Shown here: positions 24,246 to 34,169 of the stretch, piece after piece
Numbering within the stretch: position 1 is the first letter of the stretch
Layout of the letters: the number at the start of each line of letters is the position of its first letter
Assembly: GCA_030549335.1 (NCBI GenBank)
Contig: CM060190.1
Span: 67,470,118 to 67,534,117 of the forward strand
DNA: 64,000 bases
DNA from: Pontederia crassipes
Lineage: Eukaryota > Streptophyta > Magnoliopsida > Commelinales > Pontederiaceae
Direction: 5' to 3'
Program-made: the position numbers and the translations under genes
The notes under the pieces: generated by a model
What the model was told of the DNA's origin: nothing
Database searches by the model: none
The model's input: the letters and a program-made list of their open reading frames with translations, nothing else

Positions 24246-25250
24246 GGTGTATTGGGTAAGGCGATCGGTCTGAAATCCTCAACTCGCTCTGCCGGAGTGC
24301 GCTTCGGGAGTAGGAATAGCAAGAATCGATTGAGGTGTTGAAAATATCAATTCCCCTCGGTGAACTCCTGAATGATTGCACATACATCATCTCGCACAAA
24401 AGGCCAAAACTCCCGATAAAAGAAGACTAAAAAACCATCAGGGCCAGGGGCCGCATCTGTATTAAGGTTCTGAAGAGCCTTAGAGACCTCGTCCAGTGAG
24501 ATTGGTTGTACCGACAATGAAGGCTGTGCATCAGTAAGTCAGGGAATATCTCTAGGGTTCCACCGCCAAAGTCCCAGTGGTCATCGTCGGTATGTGGCTC
24601 GAAAGTATGATGTGATGGAAGCCCCAATGTCCTGCTAGCTAGTGACCTGGCCTTGCACCTTAATATGCTCTATCCTATTAGCTCTCTGCCAAGAACTCAC
24701 ATATAAGTGGAAAAACCTATTGTTGGCATTTTCCTTCTGAAGCTAGGTGTGTCGAGATTGTCGTTTCCACTGAGTTTCCATTATCCGATCCTCCAACTGG
24801 ATGGCCGCCTTTGCATGTCGGCGCTCAGCAATCTCAGAATATGAGAGGTGCGGGAGTCCTCTCATGGGGTCCATTTGAGCAATGGAGACCAGAGCATCCA
24901 TCCTACGAGGCCCTCGATCCTCGTGGATTTGTCGGCGATGCTGACATAGGAAGGAGCATAGGCTGGTCAGGCGGGCTGCTGAGTCTGAGGGGGCCACACG
25001 ATGCCACTGCACTTCGACTAACTGATGGAAGCCATCCTCCAATAGTCATGGCCTATTGACGGCTGGACGTCTGCCAACTGGTGCACCTATCCTAACTCCA
25101 ATGATCCGACGTGGGGAAGGGAGGGGGAAAATTCTTGTCACCTTCCGTTGCACACTATCACTAGGACCAGTGCGACTGTTCTAGGAGTGGGAGAGGGAGC
25201 GGAGGCGTCCTCATCACCTCTAGCTGTTAGATGTGGAATCATATCACCAT
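24246..25250 (-). pseudogene. LINE (L1-type) ORF2 fragment, copy A
   Basis: Read on the - strand: linker sequence AAIQLEDRIMETQWKRQSRH, then SLDEVSKALQNLNTDAAPGPDGF and LPKRTPAERVEDFRPIALPN. The last two are hallmark motifs of the fingers of a plant L1-type reverse transcriptase. Internal stops and the lack of the catalytic FADD box show a truncated, dead copy. It joins copia sequence at its 3' side near 24245. Confidence 0.85.
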
Positions 25251-25299
25251 TAGATGACTTATTCCACCTTTTGGTGGAACCTGTCATCTTCTTCTGTTT

Positions 25300-25640
25300 T
25301 TTCACGTTGACCTTTCTTTTTTTTTTTCTTTTTTTGCCTTTGTTATATAAAATAATTTATTTTTTAAAATATAAAATATTTATAATAAAGGATTAATATA
25401 ATATTATTTAGTACTTGTCATTTTATTAAACAATTTAGTATTTCATTAAATAAAATTAATCAAAAAATTATTTTTATATTTAATTAATATATATTATAAA
25501 AAAACATTTCATAACATTTTTAATTCATGCTTTTATGTATAATAATTAATAAATTATATTTTATATTTATAATACTTATTTTTATTTAAACATCCACTAA
25601 AATTAATTCATCACATTTATTCTTTCTTCGAGTAGGATTA
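25300..25640 (+). repeat. Dispersed AT-rich repeat, copy 3 (in duplication copy A)
   Basis: Same family as 3190-3660. Its right end is cut by a deletion relative to the counterpart at 31555-31950: the block following CATCACATTTATT is missing here. Confidence 0.7.
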
Positions 25641-26254
25641 GTTAGCTTTTCTTTCTATTCATATTCTTTATTTAATTATATTCTTATTCCTTCTCAAATT
25701 CTCCCTTTGATCACCTTCAATACATCAAGAGTTCTAATTAATTTTTAAATTAATATATTGCCCTTAAATTTAAGTAGTTAATAAATCATTAATAATTTTT
25801 AATAAAGAAAAATGTTGCACTGTACTGTGCAGTATGTATGTTTACTTCAAGTGGAGAAGTTCGTATGCGGGGATTCAAAACTAGGAGATACATTAAAAAG
25901 ATTAATCACATTTTTAAGATCTATGATATTAGTTAGCTAAAATATTTATTAATCATTCTTTATCGATTGGTAGAGAAATTTTTATATAACTTTCTTTATC
26001 GTTGCAAAACAATGACATATAATATATATAGGATGGCAAATATATATGGGATGACAAGTTCCGTATCAGAACACGGACAAGAACAAAAGCAAAAGACATC
26101 TGCTTTACATATTGCGCCACAAAACTTGTCCTGGTTTATGCATAACACGAACAAAAATACTTGTATATATACATGGACTCAACGTGATAGTGGATCTTGT
26201 CTCTCTGTAAGCAGCTAGCAACATGATCGACATGCACCTGCAGAAAACTGCTAA

Positions 26255-27226
26255 TCACTGCACTTTACGCGAACCAATCATCTCGTGCGGGAGTCTGGAC
26301 GGCCTAGACGCGTTCGAGGTCGAGGTTGACGAGGTGGAGGAAGAAGGCGGCGTCTGCGGGGCTTCTACAAGAACTGCGTCGAGGTGCTCGGCCATGTAAG
26401 GATGCCTCAGGAGCATCTCCGCTGTCCATCTCTTCTTTACGTCCACCTGGAAGCACTTCGACAAGAAGTTCTTCCCCAACTCCGACATGTTTGCCGGTAT
26501 CTCCGGCAAGGCGCGGCCTTCGCCGACTAAAGCCAAGAACTGATTTTTGTCTGTCACTCCACTATCCAGATATGCAGTGGCCGGCTCGCCAAGTAGCATC
26601 TCAGCGAAAGAACAGCCGAAGGCCCAGACGTCCGCCGGCGCTCCGTACTGGTTCTTGGCTATGCACTCCGGGGCCGTGTAGTACGGCGTGCCCCGGTAAC
26701 ACCCGGCCGGCGTCCTCTCGCACGACCGCAGGGCGAGGCCGAAGTCGACGATCTTGACCTCGTACAGGCTCCACAGCATCACGTTGTCCGGCTTGATATC
26801 GCAGTGGACGACTCCGAGACGGTGGATATCGACAAGACCCCGGAGCACGGATCTTGCGTACCGCCGGGCGGTGAGCTCGTGCATGGGGAGGCACTCAAGC
26901 AAGCTCCCTCCAGGCGCGTACTCGATGAATACGTTGTACGTCGACTGCCCCTGGCGCTCGATATCGTTGGTCTTGGTGGCGGCGTCGCCGTAGCAGCCGA
27001 TCACCTGAGGGCAACCGCGAAGCTTGTCCAAGAACATCTTCTCCCTCCTCAAATAGAGTGCAGCCATCCCCGTCGCCGACTTGATTGCAGTCGGCATCCA
27101 GGAGTTTCCATGGACGAAGAAGCCGAGGTTAACAGTGCCATATGCGCCTCTTCCCAGCACCTTCCCTTTCAGGCACTTTATCTTTGGCTTCCTCGTCGCG
27201 GGATCCATGGAAGAAGACGACGTCAT
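26255..27226 (-). CDS. MAPKKK-like serine/threonine protein kinase, copy A
   Basis: A single-exon kinase of 323 residues, most like plant MEKK-type MAPKKK17/18 proteins, which act in the cytosol and nucleus in stress and ABA signalling. Kinase motifs: Gly loop GRGAYG (25-30), ATP-binding Lys49, helix-C Glu62, catalytic loop HCDIKPDN (141-148), DFG (161-163) and APE (185-187). Cys replaces Arg before the catalytic Asp, as in this MAPKKK group, so it is a non-RD kinase. The tail after about 290 is Ser/Thr-rich. It differs from copy B at 10 residues: T2A, M54L, D88N, Y194C, S206T, F207L, G223A, K265R, and T/S and S/P changes in the tail. The usual CT(L/V) after the DVWAFG motif reads SF here. 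Substrates are unknown; the MAPKKK assignment rests on motif style. Confidence 0.9.
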   Translation of the reverse strand: MTSSSSMDPATRKPKIKCLKGKVLGRGAYGTVNLGFFVHGNSWMPTAIKSATGMAALYLRREKMFLDKLRGCPQVIGCYGDAATKTNDIERQGQSTYNVFIEYAPGGSLLECLPMHELTARRYARSVLRGLVDIHRLGVVHCDIKPDNVMLWSLYEVKIVDFGLALRSCERTPAGCYRGTPYYTAPECIAKNQYGAPADVWAFGCSFAEMLLGEPATAYLDSGVTDKNQFLALVGEGRALPEIPANMSELGKNFLSKCFQVDVKKRWTAEMLLRHPYMAEHLDAVLVEAPQTPPSSSTSSTSTSNASRPSRLPHEMIGSRKVQ

Positions 27227-27270
27227 GCTCGATCAGATGGAAAAAGAGAGAATTAGCGAAGCCCAGCAGG

Positions 27271-27280
27271 TATTTATGAT
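27271..27280 (-). promoter_or_regulatory. Candidate TATA box of kinase copy A
   Basis: The - strand reads ATCATAAATA about 45 bases upstream of the start codon. It is conserved in copy B (34040-34049). This close spacing implies a very short leader. Confidence 0.5.
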
Positions 27281-27326
27281 CATTGACAAGAGCTAGTGCT
27301 ACTATAACTCGGAATTCATAGGCGCA

Positions 27327-27336
27327 GGCACGTGCC
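27327..27336. promoter_or_regulatory. Palindromic G-box of kinase copy A
   Basis: GGCACGTGCC, a perfect palindrome with the CACGTG core bound by plant bZIP and bHLH factors, lies about 100 bases upstream of the start codon and just upstream of the TATA-like motif. G-box/ABRE control would fit an ABA-responsive MAPKKK, which is inference. Confidence 0.55.
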
Positions 27337-27361
27337 TAACGCAGGCAAAGAAACGAAATTG

Positions 27362-28194
27362 ATGGACGTGAGTTTATAAAAATTTCCTGCATTTAAATTT
27401 TTTTGGAATTATCTAAATAAGAAGAAATAACAGTTACAATATTTATTTGACAACAGGAAAAATATCGTGTAGATGCAATATGCGTAATTTTATCTTAGGC
27501 CCGGAACTATAAATTTCTTTTTAAAAAATGAAATAGTCAAAATTTATTGATAAAATAAAAATTAAATAGTTTTATTTATTTCCATTACCTAAAAAGTGTC
27601 ACTTCAAATATAAATAAATAAGAAATAAAATTAATATAAACAAAATTCGATAGTACATATTGGATTCAATTCAAATATAAAATTCAAATTCAAAATTACA
27701 CAATCACATATTCAATTATGACACAAATATCAGTTATATAATAAATAAAAAATAGTTTTTTAAATAAATAAATAATATTGATATTTCTTAAACTGATGTT
27801 TCTCTATCATAATTATATAATAAATAATTATTATGTCATCCTTGCATGTGAGGGGATTTAGACTATTATAGATAATAAAATTTGTTTCCCTAAACAAATG
27901 TCTAAAATTAAAGAAAATTTAATTTGATCAAAATATAAATCTATCACATGTTGATTTATATTTTTATAAAATTCGACTAGAAAAAAATAAATTATAATTA
28001 TTCACAATAATTCTAAGGCGTGAAAAGTTAGTTTATTAGATAATTCTAATTTTGTATTGAACTAAAAAATTGTAAACGCATGCTCTTTATATATTTAATT
28101 TCCAATTTGATTATAAATTAGTTACTATTATTCAAATTAAATTAAATCAAAAACTTTTTTTAAGAAAATGAAAAAGGAGAGATTAAGTGGAAAA
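27362..28194. other. AT-rich spacer between the duplicated blocks
   Basis: AT-rich DNA without genes. It forms the distal upstream region of kinase copy A and is not shared with copy B. Confidence 0.6.
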
Positions 28195-29044
28195 ATTTCT
28201 TGTTGGCATCTCCCTCCTGAAGTCAGGTCTACCGATACATGGTCTGTAGATGCATGAAATGAGACAGTCCGTGTTCTCGCCCCAATTTCGCAGATGGACC
28301 GTCAATCCGTCATAAAAAATGGGCCGTCTAGGAATTCACGATTGTATCATGTCGCCAACCAATAATACAACCTCCCAACTGCATGTAAAGAGAGGTGGAC
28401 AGTAAGTCTAGAGCCTCCAATATGGTCCCATACCCCCAAGCTAAAATCTAATAGCTTGGTCTCCTGAAGAAGAACCACATCTGCCTCCTACTCTATGAAG
28501 TAATGGCCCAGAATTCATCGTCTCGCAGGGTCCCCTAGTCTTTGAACATTCCACGTGAGAACCTTCTTCAGGACAACGATGGGTTCCCCAAGTTGATCAG
28601 GCCACCGACAATCTCTGATATGATCCTGGTCCGACGGAGTGTATGATGTAATCCTACTGCGTCCGCTATGAGGTGAACCTCCTTGTCGGCAAATTCTGGG
28701 AGAAGCGGCTCGGATCGCTCCGTAGGGTTCTGAGTTCCTGCCGTAGGGGCAACGGTGATCGGGCTAATGGCCATGGGGGTCCCGACTACAGCCAACGCTA
28801 GGGCAATGGCCGGAGATACGGTGGTGGTGGCTGAGTAGATGAATCCGCTAGTTGGGTAGGAGGTGTCATGTGCCGTCGAAGAATCAGGATGGATCCCGGT
28901 GAACCTAGCGATGAGATGGTGGCTATCGATCGTTAGGAGGTGCCTATGTTCAACAGTCGAACGGGAGCAAGTCGTCGGACTTATGGCTCGAGTAAGGATC
29001 TGTGACTGTGGTGGCTGGGAATGGGCCCAATTAGACTGTGCCAC
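28195..29044 (-). pseudogene. LINE 5' fragment: ORF1 end and endonuclease start
   Basis: On the - strand a 158-residue open frame (29044-28568, Thr/Ala/Pro-rich, probably the ORF1 C-terminus) is followed by VLTWNVQRLGDPARRRIL and EADVVLLQETKLLDF. These are the N-terminal motifs of the apurinic endonuclease of plant L1 ORF2. Near 28200 the sequence jumps to the NANN/RFF-type segment found at about 24730 in copy A, so the rest of the endonuclease is deleted. Together with 24246-25250 and 30448-31470 it represents one LINE family. Confidence 0.75.
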
Positions 29045-29070
29045 TCAGCAATATCGACGGTGGCTCCTGT

Positions 29071-30224
29071 GGTTTAACGGTCATGCTCGGCCTTCTCTGT
29101 GCATTTGTCACGGTCGATTTTCAATTGGTCTTCCAACTTCAATTTATATCCAGAACGTCATCCATCTTTCATTTTCTTGCATGCTTAGTCCTCTTGACCG
29201 GTGATCACATGTTCACCGGTTGTCTTGTTTACGTGATTGACTTTCTCTCTCATCCACGTCATCTTAAGACGGCCACGTCAGCTTAAAAATTTTAAAAAAT
29301 AATAAAAAAAGATGAGGTTGTCCACGTTATTAAAAAATTTAAAAAATAGTAAAAGTGATATGCGGGAGAGAGAGGGAGGGGGGACGACTGCCCCCTCCGA
29401 TTGAGCTCGCCGGAGCTGAGCTCGACCGGAGGGGGGCGACCGCAGTCGTGCGGGAGAGAGAGGGAGGGGGTGATCGCACCCCTCTGGTCGAGCTTCGACG
29501 AGCTCGACCGGAGGGGGCGATCGCCCCCTCCCTCTCCTTGCCGTGCGGGAGAGAGAAGGAGGGGGGCGACCGCCCCCCTCCGATCGAGCTTTGGCCCCTC
29601 CCTCTCTCTCCCACACGGCAAGCACGCACGCGCGCGAGAGAGAGGGAGGGGGCAGTCCCCTCCCTCTCCTCGTCGTGCAGGAGAGAGAAGGAGGGGGTGA
29701 TCGCCCCCCTTCGGTCGAGCTCGACCAGAGGGGGGTGGTCGCCCCCCCTCACACTCTCTCCCACACGGCGAGCATGAGCTCGACCGGAGGGGGGCGTCGC
29801 CCCCCTCCCTCTCTCTCGCGCACAGCGAGCACGCACGCGCAGAAGAGAGAAGGAGGGGGGCAACCGCCCCCTCCGGTCAAGCTCCGGCGAGGTCGACCAG
29901 AGGGGGGCGATCTCTCTCCAGCACGGCGAGAGAGAGGGAGGGAGGGGGCCCCTCCCTCTCCCGCAAATCACTTTTTTTAATGACGTGGACAACCTCATCT
30001 TTTTTTAAAAAAAAATTTTAAGCTGACGTGGCCGACATAAGCTAATGTGGATGAGAGAGAAAGTCGGCCACGTAAGCAAGGCAAGCGGTGAACCTGTGAT
30101 CACCGGTCAAGAGGACTAAGTGTGTAAGAAAATGAAAGATGAAGGACGTTCTGGTTATAAATTGAAGTTGGGGGACCAATTGGAAATCGACTCAAAGTTG
30201 AGGGGCCATTCGTGTACTTTATCC
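29071..30224. mobile_element. MULE with a GC-rich palindromic core
   Basis: The right end, reverse-complemented, starts GGATAAAGTACACGAATGGC. From GTCGATTT(T/C)CAATTGGTC (29113) onward the left arm matches it for more than 200 bases, including CTTGACCGGTGATCACA. The outermost 40 bases of the left arm are degenerate, so the left limit is approximate, and no TSD could be matched. Between the arms lies a G/C-rich block (29350-29970). The right end abuts duplication copy B exactly. Confidence 0.7.
29350..29970. repeat. GC-rich inverted-repeat block inside the MULE
   Basis: The block is made of recurring modules such as GTGCGGGAGAGAGAGGGAGG, then GGGGGCGAYCGCCCCC, then CGGTCGAGCTCG and their complements, arranged head to head. 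It lacks stop codons over long stretches in most frames, so it yields overlapping Arg/Pro/Ser-rich open frames on both strands that are composition artefacts. It should fold into strong hairpins and contains many G-runs. Confidence 0.85.
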
Positions 30225-30447
30225 TTATATATGCTATGGTATGTTAGGCCAGATATTGCTCATTCTATTGAAATTATTAAAAAGATTGCTTCTAATTCAG
30301 GAAAGGAGCATTGGAATGCTATGAAATGGATTTTGAGGTATCTCCATAGTACAAGTAATTGTTTCATTTGTTTTGGTGCTGAAAAATCATAATTGGTTGA
30401 CTATACAGATTTTGATGTGGACAGCAGAAGGTCCATTTCAGATTACT
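30225..30447 (+). pseudogene. Copia 3' fragment (RNase H side), copy B
   Basis: Repeats the end of the copia element: RPDIAHSIEIIKKIASNSGK, then EHWNAMKWILRYLHST, then DVDSRRSISDY, an RNase H motif broken by a small deletion in copy A. No other part of the copia element is present here. Confidence 0.85.
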
Positions 30448-31470
30448 TGAAGTATTAGGTAAGGCGATCGGTCTGAAGTCCTCAACTCGCTCGGTCGAAG
30501 TGTGCTTTGGGATTAGGAAAAGCAAAAATCGGTTTAGGCGCTAAAAACCTCAATTCCCCTCAGTAAACTCCTGAATGATTGCACATACATCATCTTGCAC
30601 AAGAGGCCAAAACTCTCGATGGAAGAAGACTAAAAAACCATCAGGGCCAGGGGCCGCATCCGCATTGAGATTCCGAAGGGCCTTAGAGACCTCGTCCAGT
30701 GAGACTGGCTATACCAACAATGAAGATTGTGCATCAGTAAGTCGGGAAATATATCTAGGGGGCCACCGCCAAAGTCCCAGTGGTCATCGAAGGTATGTGG
30801 CTCGAAAGTATGATGTGATGGAAAACCCGATGTCCTGCTGGCTAGTGACCTGGCCTTGCACCTCGATATGCTCGATCCTATTAGCTCTCCGCCAAGAACT
30901 CACATATCAGTGGAAAAACCTATTGTTGGCATCTTCCTTTTGAAGCCAGGTGTGTCGAGATTGCCGTTTCCACTGGGTTTCATTATTCGATCCTCCAATT
31001 GGATGGCCGCCTTTGCATGTCGGCGCTCAGCAATCTCAGAATATGAGAGGTGCGGGAGTCCTCTCATGGGGTCCATTTGAGCAATGGACACGAGAGCATA
31101 TGTCCTACGACGCGCTCGATCCTCGTGGATCTATCGGCGATGCTGACATAGGAAGGAGCATATGCTGGTTAGGCGGGCTGCTGAGTCTGAGGGGGCCACG
31201 TGATGCCACTGCACCTCGACTAATTGATGGAAGCCATCCTCCAATAATCATGATCTCTCGAAGCGAAAGATGAAGTACTCGTCATTAGACCGCCACATAA
31301 GAGGGGTGTGGTCCGAGAATGGCCTATTGAGGATTGGACATCATGGTGCACCTCTGCTAACTCCAAAGATCCGGCGTGGGAAACGGAGAGGGAAAATTCT
31401 TGTCACCTTCCGTTGCACACTGTCGCTAGGAGTGGGAGAGGGAGTGGAGGCATCCTCGTCACCTCTCGCT
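30448..31470 (-). pseudogene. LINE (L1-type) ORF2 fragment, copy B
   Basis: Same fragment as in copy A, but retaining the end of the endonuclease domain: NRPFSDHTPLMWRSND, whose SDH(T/S)PL box carries the catalytic His, followed by the linker and the start of the reverse transcriptase. Stops interrupt it. By eye roughly 9 percent of bases differ from copy A in the 215 bases I compared. Confidence 0.85.
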
Positions 31471-31554
31471 GTTAGATGTGGAATCATATCACCATTAGAT
31501 GACTTACTCCACCTTTTGGTGGAACCAGTCGTCTTCTTCTGTTTTTTCACGTTG

Positions 31555-31950
31555 ACCTTTCTTTTTTTTTCTTTTTTTGCCTTTGTTATATAAAATAATT
31601 TATTTTGTTAAATATAAAATATTTATAATAAAGGATTAATATAATATTATTTAGTACTTGTCATTTTATTAAACAATTTAGTATTTCATTAAATAAAATT
31701 AATTACAAATTATTTTTTATATTTAATTAATAAATATTTTAAAAAATATTTCATAAAAATTTTAATTCATACTTTTATTAATAATAATTAATAAATTATA
31801 TTTTATATTTATAATACTTATTTTTATTTAAACACCCACTAAAATTAATTCATCACATTTATTTTTTCTTTACGTTTCACTTCATTTAAACACACCACGA
31901 ATATAATTTGTCAATTCAACTATTCATAAAAAACTTGAGAGGAACTCCAT
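31555..31950 (+). repeat. Dispersed AT-rich repeat, copy 4 (in duplication copy B)
   Basis: Fuller version of copy 3, running through CACTTCATTTAAACACACC and TTTGTCAATTCAACTATTC to ACTTGAGAGGAACTCC. Useful as the family reference sequence in this window. Confidence 0.7.
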
Positions 31951-33021
31951 TTTTGTTTTCTTAATTCTTTCCTATTTAGGATTCGTATGCCTGTTAAACA
32001 TCTTTTTAGATCTCAAATCAAATTAAAATTACTAACCTAAATCTAATTATAATTTCTACTTCTAATAGGATTAGATCTTTCTTTATTTTCATTTTCCTTT
32101 TCTAACTATACTTTAATCCGACTCTAACTCTAATTTCTTCTTCGAGTAGGATTAATTGGCTTTTCTTTCTATTCATATTATTTGTTTAATTATATTCTTA
32201 TTCCTTCACAAATTCTCCCTTTGATCATCTTCAATACATCAAGGATTCTAACTAATTTTTAAATTACTATATTGCCCTTAAATTTAAGTAGTTAATAAAT
32301 CATTAATAATTTTTAAGAAAGAAAAGTGTTGCACTGTACTGTGTAGTATGTTTGTTTTACTTCAAGTGGAGAAGTTCGTATGTGGGGATTCAAAACTAGG
32401 AGATAGTACATTAAAAAGATTAATCACATTTTTAAGATCTATGATATTAGTTAGCTAAAATATTTATTAATCATTATTTATCGATTGGTAGAGAAATTTT
32501 TATTTAGCTTTCTAAGACACATGGATATAAATTGAGTACAATATACTTATTCTAATATTATGAAAGATAAATATTCTTTATAGATATTTTAAATATTATA
32601 CAATTGTGTTACATATTTTTAAAAAATAATACTTACATTTTATAAATCATAATTAAAATATAAACTTATATTTAATTGCGCGAATACCTAGTTGTTGAAA
32701 TAATCGTTGCAATGCTCTCACTAGTACACGTACTGATCTCACTTGATCATAATGCAAAACAATGACATATAATATATAGGATGACAAGTTCATGATTTGT
32801 ATCAAAATTCCCACACTTCATATATAGGAATGGGATGACAAGTTCCGTATCAGAACAAGAACAAGAACAAAAGCAAAAGATTGCGCCACAAAACTTGTCC
32901 TGATTTATGCATAACACGAACAAATACTTGTATATATACATGGACTCAACGTGATAGTGGATCTTGTCTCGCTGTAAGCAGCTAGCAACATGATCCACAT
33001 GCGCCTGCAGAAAACTGCTGA

Positions 33022-33993
33022 TCACTGCACTTTACGCGAACCAATCATCTCGTGCGGGAGTCTGGGCGGCCTAGACGCGTTCGAGGTCGAGGATGACGAG
33101 GTGGAGGAAGAAGGCGGCGTCTGCGGGGCTTCTACAAGAACTGCGTCGAGGTGCTCGGCCATGTAAGGATGCCTCAGGAGCATCTCCGCTGTCCACCTCC
33201 TCTTTACGTCCACCTGGAAGCACTTCGACAAGAAGTTCTTCCCCAACTCCGACATGTTTGCCGGTATCTCCGGCAAGGCGCGGCCTTCGCCGACTAAAGC
33301 CAAGAACTGATTTTTGTCTGTCACTGCACTATCCAGATATGCAGTGGCCGGCTCGCCAAGTAGCATCTCAGCTAAAGTACAGCCGAAGGCCCAGACGTCC
33401 GCCGGCGCTCCGCACTGGTTCTTGGCTATGCACTCCGGGGCCGTGTAGTACGGCGTGCCCCGGTAACACCCGGCCGGCGTCCTCTCGCACGACCGCAGGG
33501 CGAGGCCGAAGTCGACGATCTTGACCTCGTACAGGCTCCACAGCATCACGTTGTCCGGCTTGATATCGCAGTGGACGACTCCGAGACGGTGGATATCGAC
33601 AAGACCCCGGAGCACGGATCTTGCGTACCGCCGGGCGGTGAGCTCGTGCATGGGGAGGCACTCAAGCAAGCTCCCTCCAGGCGCGTACTCGATGAATACG
33701 TTGTACGTCGACTGCCCCTGGCGCTCGATATTGTTGGTCTTGGTGGCGGCGTCGCCGTAGCAGCCGATCACCTGAGGGCAACCACGAAGCTTGTCCAAGA
33801 ACATCTTCTCCCTCCTCAAATAGAGTGCAGCCAACCCCGTCGCCGACTTGATTGCAGTCGGCATCCAGGAGTTTCCATGGACGAAGAAGCCGAGGTTAAC
33901 AGTGCCATATGCGCCTCTTCCCAGCACCTTCCCTTTCAGGCACTTTATCTTTGGCTTCCTCGTCGCGGGATCCATGGAAGAAGACGACGCCAT
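33022..33993 (-). CDS. MAPKKK-like serine/threonine protein kinase, copy B
   Basis: Single exon of 323 residues with all kinase signatures of copy A at the same positions (GRGAYG, Lys49, Glu62, HCDIKPDN, DFG, APE). By eye 12 of 972 coding bases differ from copy A; 10 change an amino acid and 2 are silent. Copy B carries the more usual GCTLAEM after DVWAF, but Cys194 where copy A has Tyr. Its proximal promoter (G-box, TATA) is shared with copy A. Beyond about 137 bases upstream the sequence is unrelated, because copy B sits only about 560 bases from the 3' end of the pyruvate kinase gene on the same strand. Both copies are intact and could be active. Confidence 0.9.
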   Translation of the reverse strand: MASSSSMDPATRKPKIKCLKGKVLGRGAYGTVNLGFFVHGNSWMPTAIKSATGLAALYLRREKMFLDKLRGCPQVIGCYGDAATKTNNIERQGQSTYNVFIEYAPGGSLLECLPMHELTARRYARSVLRGLVDIHRLGVVHCDIKPDNVMLWSLYEVKIVDFGLALRSCERTPAGCYRGTPYYTAPECIAKNQCGAPADVWAFGCTLAEMLLGEPATAYLDSAVTDKNQFLALVGEGRALPEIPANMSELGKNFLSKCFQVDVKRRWTAEMLLRHPYMAEHLDAVLVEAPQTPPSSSTSSSSTSNASRPPRLPHEMIGSRKVQ

Positions 33994-34039
33994 GCTCGAT
34001 CAGATGGAAAAAGAGAGAGAATTAGCGAAGCCCAGCAGG

Positions 34040-34049
34040 TATTTATGAT
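34040..34049 (-). promoter_or_regulatory. Candidate TATA box of kinase copy B
   Basis: ATCATAAATA on the - strand, counterpart of 27271-27280. A 2-bp indel in the GA tract between it and the start codon is the only difference in the shared proximal promoter. Confidence 0.5.
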
Positions 34050-34095
34050 CATTGACAAGAGCTAGTGCTACTATAACTCGGAATTCATAGGCGCA

Positions 34096-34105
34096 GGCAC
34101 GTGCC
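34096..34105. promoter_or_regulatory. Palindromic G-box of kinase copy B
   Basis: GGCACGTGCC, identical in sequence and relative position to the copy A element at 27327-27336. It lies about 25 bases inside the duplication edge. Confidence 0.55.
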
Positions 34106-34169
34106 TAACGCAGGCAAAGAAACGAAATTGAAACGCGTTAAAATCAATTATAAGATAAATGAAAATAAT

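Larger units (their letters stand above)
24027..27361. repeat. Segmental duplication, copy A
   Basis: Left member of a direct duplication. It contains the copia 3' end, a LINE fragment, an AT-rich repeat and a kinase gene, in the same order and orientation as 30225-34130. Homology begins at TTATGTATGCTATGG and ends at AAACGAAATTG. Copy A is shorter by about 570 bases, through deletions near 25040 (LINE), 25625 and 26000, two of them between short direct repeats. Confidence 0.9.
30225..34130. repeat. Segmental duplication, copy B
   Basis: Right member of the direct duplication described for 24027-27361, separated from it by about 2.9 kb. It keeps segments deleted from copy A, including the endonuclease end of the LINE (near 31240-31330), about 285 bases near 31870-32160 and about 240 bases near 32500-32750. 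Confidence 0.9.

Noticed and set aside
29278-29998. Several overlapping long open frames on both strands
   Set aside because: They lie in the GC-rich palindromic core of a MULE, are Arg/Pro/Ser-rich, overlap in five frames and have no homology; lack of stops follows from composition.
26255-33993. Treating the kinase pair as an assembly duplicate
   Set aside because: The copies differ by 12 coding bases, several deletions, about 9 percent in LINE sequence and entirely different outer flanks, so a real duplication is more likely.
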